Shown here: positions 59,791 to 64,000 of the stretch, piece by piece | Numbering within the stretch: the first letter of the stretch is position 1 | How the letters are laid out: each line of letters begins with the position of its first letter | Assembly (NCBI RefSeq): GCF_963169125.1 | Contig: NC_084795.1 | Span: 256,923,042-256,987,041, forward strand | Direction of reading: 5' to 3' | From: Humulus lupulus | Lineage: Eukaryota > Streptophyta > Magnoliopsida > Rosales > Cannabaceae | Length of the DNA stretch: 64,000 nucleotides | Translations under genes and position numbers: made by a program | The notes under the pieces: model-generated | Told to the model about the DNA's origin: nothing | The model's input: the letters and a program-made list of their open reading frames with translations, nothing else | The model's database searches: none

Positions 59791-60185
59791 ATCATATTGA
59801 GTTACTCTTTGTCGTTTTGGATTTGGTTATTCAGATTTGAACATTTCAAAATTGAGTAGTGAAGACATTTAAGATTTGATCACATATAGACCTCTGTCTA
59901 GATTACCCTTACAAAAATTTTGAATTATTATTTAATGAAATAGAATAGCATTGTTCTAAATATTTTGAAACAGAAATTAAATCCTTATGAAATCAACAAT
60001 ATAATAGATGTTCGTCAGAGATAAAAAAAATTATTTTCAGTGAAATAAGTTTTCGCTTCTCCCCCTTCTCTGGCTGAAATAAAAGCACATATCCCTACTC
60101 TCAGTGTAAACTCCCATTCTTGGAGATCTCTCCAAGAGCTAAGCATTTTCAAATCAGAACAAACATGAAATAGCTCCGCAATCAA
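59791..60185 (-). other. decayed protease region of copia H
   Basis: By position between gag and the pre-integrase domain this should be the aspartic protease. No DSG/DTG motif could be read with certainty; the sequence is AT-rich with stops in all frames. Confidence 0.4.
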
Positions 60186-60479
60186 CTATCCAGGTATAAA
60201 AATTATGTCCAGTAAATCAGATTTATTTTCCTTTATGTTCTTCAACTCCTCGAGGTTCCTTATACAATTCCTCTTACAATACCCACCTGTATGGTAGTGG
60301 GAATAATTCAAATTGTAGTTCAAGTGGGAAACTTCTTTTCCCTTGCCTTTGTTAATGCTAGGTTTTTGAGTTGTGCGCTCAATCATTGCCACAAGATTCA
60401 TGTTACTTTTCCACTTTTTAACATTACCAATTAATTTGTCATTAGTAAGAATGGACATATGAGAGTTTCCTCTTTTCAT
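60186..60479 (-). pseudogene. copia H gag, internally deleted
   Basis: A 97-codon frame. The N-terminal ILTNDKLIGNVKKWKSNMNL is fused in frame to the linker INKGKGKEV and a broken zinc knuckle (HYHTGGYCKRNC). The whole middle of gag, normally some 200 residues, is missing. It is related to G (8511). Confidence 0.8.
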
Positions 60480-61274
60480 TGTATAACTTTAATTTAAGAA
60501 AACAAAAATGATAAATACAACCATATGCCATACACCATAAATCATAGTATTCGTACAATGAAATAAAAAATAAACATGATGCATGCTTACAAAAACATAT
60601 TCATATAAGTACAACGATGAGACAACTAACACAAGTAACTGTCGTTGATAGGATAGGTCAAATACTTGCTAGTTAAAATAAGACGCTTTCAATTGTTATT
60701 ATATCAAAACATCTCATATCTTTATAAGAAAAAAATATGTTATTTTGGTCAAAAATATATCCAACCAGGGTTGATAGATTTTTCATGAGAGTAACCTACT
60801 ATTTCAGATTTCTCGACTCAACCCATGAGTGCTCTAGATAGGATAGGTCCAACATGGAATACATCTCAAAACCCTATTTTTATAAGGCCTACCTGTTAAA
60901 ATCATAGCAAAACACCATTTGATAGGGAGGACGGAAGCAAAGTTGCCTCAACGCCTTAACTAGAACTAACATTTTCAACCAATAGCAGAGACCGTAGGTT
61001 CTGTGCCTTATAACCTTCTCCCAATCACTATTTAAGAGATAGAAGGTTTTATATTAAAATATCTCACATTTTAATTACTAAGTGATTGTTACCAAAATTT
61101 AACTATTGAATCTAAATCACTTATGTAATCCAAATTTTAACTCTTAAAACTCTATGATTACCAATTTGAGAATAATTACTAATTACTTCTAAACTATGTT
61201 TTTCCTAGGTATTAAACTCATTAATAACCCTAAATTAATTTAAGGTAATCTAGACATGCTATTAATGTGACTAT
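60480..61274 (-). other. leader of copia H
   Basis: Non-coding; partly like the leader of G. It is cut at 61274 by a Tat-type LTR, so the primer site and LTR of H are not in the window. Confidence 0.5.
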
Positions 61275-62126
61275 TGTCGGTGTTTTCACCGAGTGACATG
61301 TGGCACGAATTAAGAGTGATTGGGGTTCCACAGAAGTTGGTTAATATTCCCTGAAACCGGTTTAAGACTCCACGAGAGTTGAGCCCAGATTTCATCTTGG
61401 CTCACCACTATCGGAGGAGTGAGTCCTTTGAGAAGAATTACCTCCCAAGGAACTTGTCAAGTAATAATGCTCCAAGTCTCACAACGAGATCACCTACTCC
61501 ATGATCTCTTCCTCCGGGCACGCGATAACCCTCCTCCGGACCAGGAGGAAAGCTGCCAGGTGTTAAGTAAAGTGGCACTGGACCACATACAACCTTCTGA
61601 CACCCACTGTCACATGGATCGTGGTGTCGACTTCTTACATGCGGAAAAAAGGATGTCCCACGATGCCGCCTAACATGGGAAATTGTGCAGCAACCACATT
61701 GACAGTGTCATGGCAATTTTTCCAATAAAGTAATGGGTCGGAATTCCTCGTATTAGGCCCACCAAGATACAGTAGGGCCCGCTAGCTTATTTAATAACAT
61801 AATTTGTATTTATTTTGTAACAAACCTCCATTAAGAGAGGATAATGGCAATCAACTCCAATTAATGAGCTTAATTTCCCCAACTACCTATAAAGAGGGCT
61901 AGTGCACACATTTTAAAGGAATCGATTCCTAGTGTTTTAGAGTGAGCACAAACGCTGCTTGAAAACCCCATGAGAGCTTGAACCCTGCAAGTTCTTCATC
62001 ATCCTTATACAAGTGACTCGTGGACTAGGGTTAATTAATAACTCGAACTACGTAAAAATATATGTTCAATCTCTGTTTCTTTAAGCCTTTCTATTATTTA
62101 GTTGTTAGCAAAAATCCTAGTCAACA
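61275..62126 (+). repeat. 5' LTR of a Tat-type element (852 bp)
   Basis: Starts TGTCGGTGTTTTCACCGAG, a hairpin-like start, and ends CTAGTCAACA. A primer-site region and gag follow. The second LTR lies outside the window. Confidence 0.75.
61888..61894 (+). promoter_or_regulatory. TATA box of the Tat-type LTR
   Basis: TATAAAG in the context ACCTATAAAGAGGGC, about 240 bp before the LTR end. Confidence 0.6.
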
Positions 62127-62129
62127 TTT

Positions 62130-62148
62130 TGGTGCTTTCATTGAGAGC
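62130..62148 (+). other. primer-site region of the Tat-type element
   Basis: TGGTGCTTTCATTGAGAGC, three bases after the LTR. It is not of the tRNA-Met type; the primer tRNA was not identified. Confidence 0.65.
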
Positions 62149-62200
62149 TTGAAGAAAGCATAGTTCCAAATATTGTGAGCACTCACATAACACTTTGTAA

Positions 62201-63450
62201 TGAAGACCTCCTTGTGGTTGCGGGAGGCAAATAGGTTTGCCCACCTCCTGAGCCATTCCGGAGATGACTGCTCACAATCATCTTAGTCCGAACAACCACC
62301 AGAAGTTGCAACTTTGAAGGAACAAATTGCCTCCCAACAATGAGAAATAGAGGCGCAAAGAAGCAATATCACTGTCTTACAAGAGGTGGTGAATGCCATG
62401 AGGGGAACGTTGCAGCACAATCGCTAAAGTAGACCCCTAAGTCGATGTTATACCCATGCCGGCAACTAGCGTGCCACGTGCATGACTCGCTAACGTGGCA
62501 CGGAACAACCAGCTGGAGTGCCACCTGTGCACCCAACTGGAGTACCATCGGTGCACCCAACTCATGTGGGAGAAAGAGCTAAGGCTCCCCACAAGTGCAA
62601 GAGAGCTCGAAAAGCTTCTGAGGAGGGTGTGCAACCTTGAAGAAGTCCACAGAGTCCGAGGAGACCCCCATGCCACAATGTCTGAGTAGCCCAGGGCATT
62701 CAACCTAGGCGTGCCATAACAAATGGTGTCAGACCTCGGTAGAGAGAACCCTTCGTGCCCCAATAACCTTGAGGAAACACAGGATTAGGTGCCAATAGGA
62801 GAGTGGTCTTCATGGATGAGGAACGCCACATCAGCATCTTTGTAAACAATAATTATGTCGAGTCTGATGGGGAAATGGAAGTAGGATTCCCCGAGGATGA
62901 GTGCCACGAGTGCACCCATACTAACTTGCGAGACAATCTCAATGCTCGCAAGATATGGCCGAGCCCAAGGACCTCCACAGGAGATACCCTTAATTGAACC
63001 TCCGAGTTAACTTGAATGCTTAGAAAAATGAAGCAATGCTAGACCAGGGGAATACCCAGCACACAATGATAAGCTGGAGAGTTTAAAATAGAAAATGCTT
63101 AAGATGGCTAAGAAGTAAGGCTAGGACTTAGACTCCGAGGATGAAGACGGCAGCTGCGTGATGACTGTAGGCAGTTGTGTGATGAGATAAAAAACCTCAT
63201 CAATATAGGGCATCTACACCAGTACAACAGAGGTGGAGCACGCCCTACACTTGAACCTTTAGGAGCTCCACCCCCAAGTCAGTTGGGGGTGCCTCCCTAG
63301 AACCAAGGCCAAGTACTCATTGCTCCGTAGCCTATGGCCCAAGGTCTTCCTCCAATGAACACAAGAGTGGGCACCATCTTAGGACGACCACATCTGGGGG
63401 GAATAGTGAGGAATTCACAAAAAATATGCATGGGTCCTTAACCACGATGA
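62201..63450 (+). pseudogene. gag remnant of the Tat-type element
   Basis: From the ATG near 62201 the frame reads MKTSLWLREANRFAHLLSHS, then a stop, and later TLKEQIASQQ and NITVLQEVVNAMRG, coiled-coil-like as in Tat gag N-termini. Beyond 62430 only short frames with many stops remain, and no zinc knuckle was found. Confidence 0.5.
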
Positions 63451-64000
63451 CAAAGTTTGTGCACTAGTCCACCTTTCGGCACAAATGCACTAGATGACAA
63501 ACCAGGTTATTACCTTCGCCAAGGAAGATGCTCAAAAAGTGCACCTCCCACACCACCATCCTTTAGTAATCGAGACCCAGATGCTTGTGGACAATGGGAG
63601 CTCGATGAACATATTATTCAAACAAGCCTTCGAGAGAATATGATAGACAACAAGTGATCTCGCCCCGTGCAGTTCAACCCTCTATGGAATCTTGGGCAAA
63701 GGATTAATCGCAATAGAGCAGATTAAGCTTCTAATGGCACTTGAAGAAGTACCTAACCAGGCCTTCAAGTACTATACTTTCCTGGTAGTGGACTGCACCT
63801 CCACTTACAATGCCATCATGGGCCGACCAGCACCGGTGGAGTTTGGAGCAGCAATTTCCACAGACATTTATGCATGAAGTTCCCCATAGAATCGGGGATT
63901 GGTGAAATCCACGGGGACCAAAAAGAGGCCCTCTAGTTATACAATGTAACCCTCAATTACACGATAATGGTAATTGAGGCAGCAAATCCTGAGGAGCCTC
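63451..64000 (+). pseudogene. aspartic protease region of the Tat-type element
   Basis: The frame contains VDNGSSMNILFKQAFERI at about 63587-63640. This is the Tat-type protease site, with N where T, S or G is usual. After two stops the same frame goes on with GKGLIAIEQIKLLMALEEVP and FLVVDCTSTYNAIMGRPAP, the conserved C-terminal part of this protease. The window ends in the linker to RT. Confidence 0.75.

Overview
The window is a stretch of plant nuclear DNA, most likely from an angiosperm and probably a eudicot. It consists almost entirely of nested and decayed LTR retrotransposons. I found no host gene, no rRNA or tRNA gene and no bacterial-type feature. The evidence is Ty3/gypsy chromovirus gag-pol of the Tekay/Del type with integrase-linked chromodomains, primer sites complementary to initiator tRNA-Met, Ty1/copia gag and pol fragments, Tat-type Ty3/gypsy pieces, and paired LTRs with 5-bp target-site duplications (TSDs). 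I cannot name the species.

Layout, left to right. 1-2580: gag, primer site and truncated 5' LTR of minus-strand Tekay-type element A. 2971-4166: a DNA transposon with long terminal inverted repeats. 4196-8070: a rearranged Tat-like element. It holds an antisense, apparently intron-containing extra gene with its own TATA box, then PPT-LTR-PBS-gag-partial LTR. 8071-8263: the end of another Tekay-type LTR, joined to minus-strand copia element G (8264 to about 11155). 11262-20679: plus-strand Tekay element E1 with TSD gtaag. It sits just upstream of the polypurine tract of an older gypsy element I, whose 3' LTR is 20697-22105. 22106-26897: plus-strand copia element F, split by a Tekay-type solo LTR (24256-26541, TSD ttcat). 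26898-28858: 5' LTR and primer site of copia element E.

28859-56111 is a large nest. The outer shell is a degraded minus-strand Tekay element C, with LTRs at 28859-31116 and 53898-56111. Its integrase gene carries a copia-type solo LTR (32342-43807). That LTR in turn carries the best-preserved element of the window, B (32549-42148, minus strand, two 2,320-bp LTRs, TSD aaaaa). C's RNase H gene carries plus-strand Tekay element D (44591-51136). D has an RT-to-LTR fusion that was later duplicated in tandem. 56112-61274: minus-strand copia element H, its RT split by another solo LTR (56326-58222, TSD aatac). 61275-64000: the 5' LTR, primer site, gag remnant and protease of a plus-strand Tat-type element that runs off the window.

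No element here looks able to encode a full set of its own proteins. B keeps one reading frame from gag to chromodomain, but three UAG codons interrupt it. The points most worth checking are the spliced antisense gene with its own promoter, the recurrent palindromic GC-rich block inside almost every LTR family, the same integrase codon being UAG in two separate elements, the independent loss of the fourth zinc-knuckle cysteine in four elements, and the microhomology-driven rearrangements in E1 and D.
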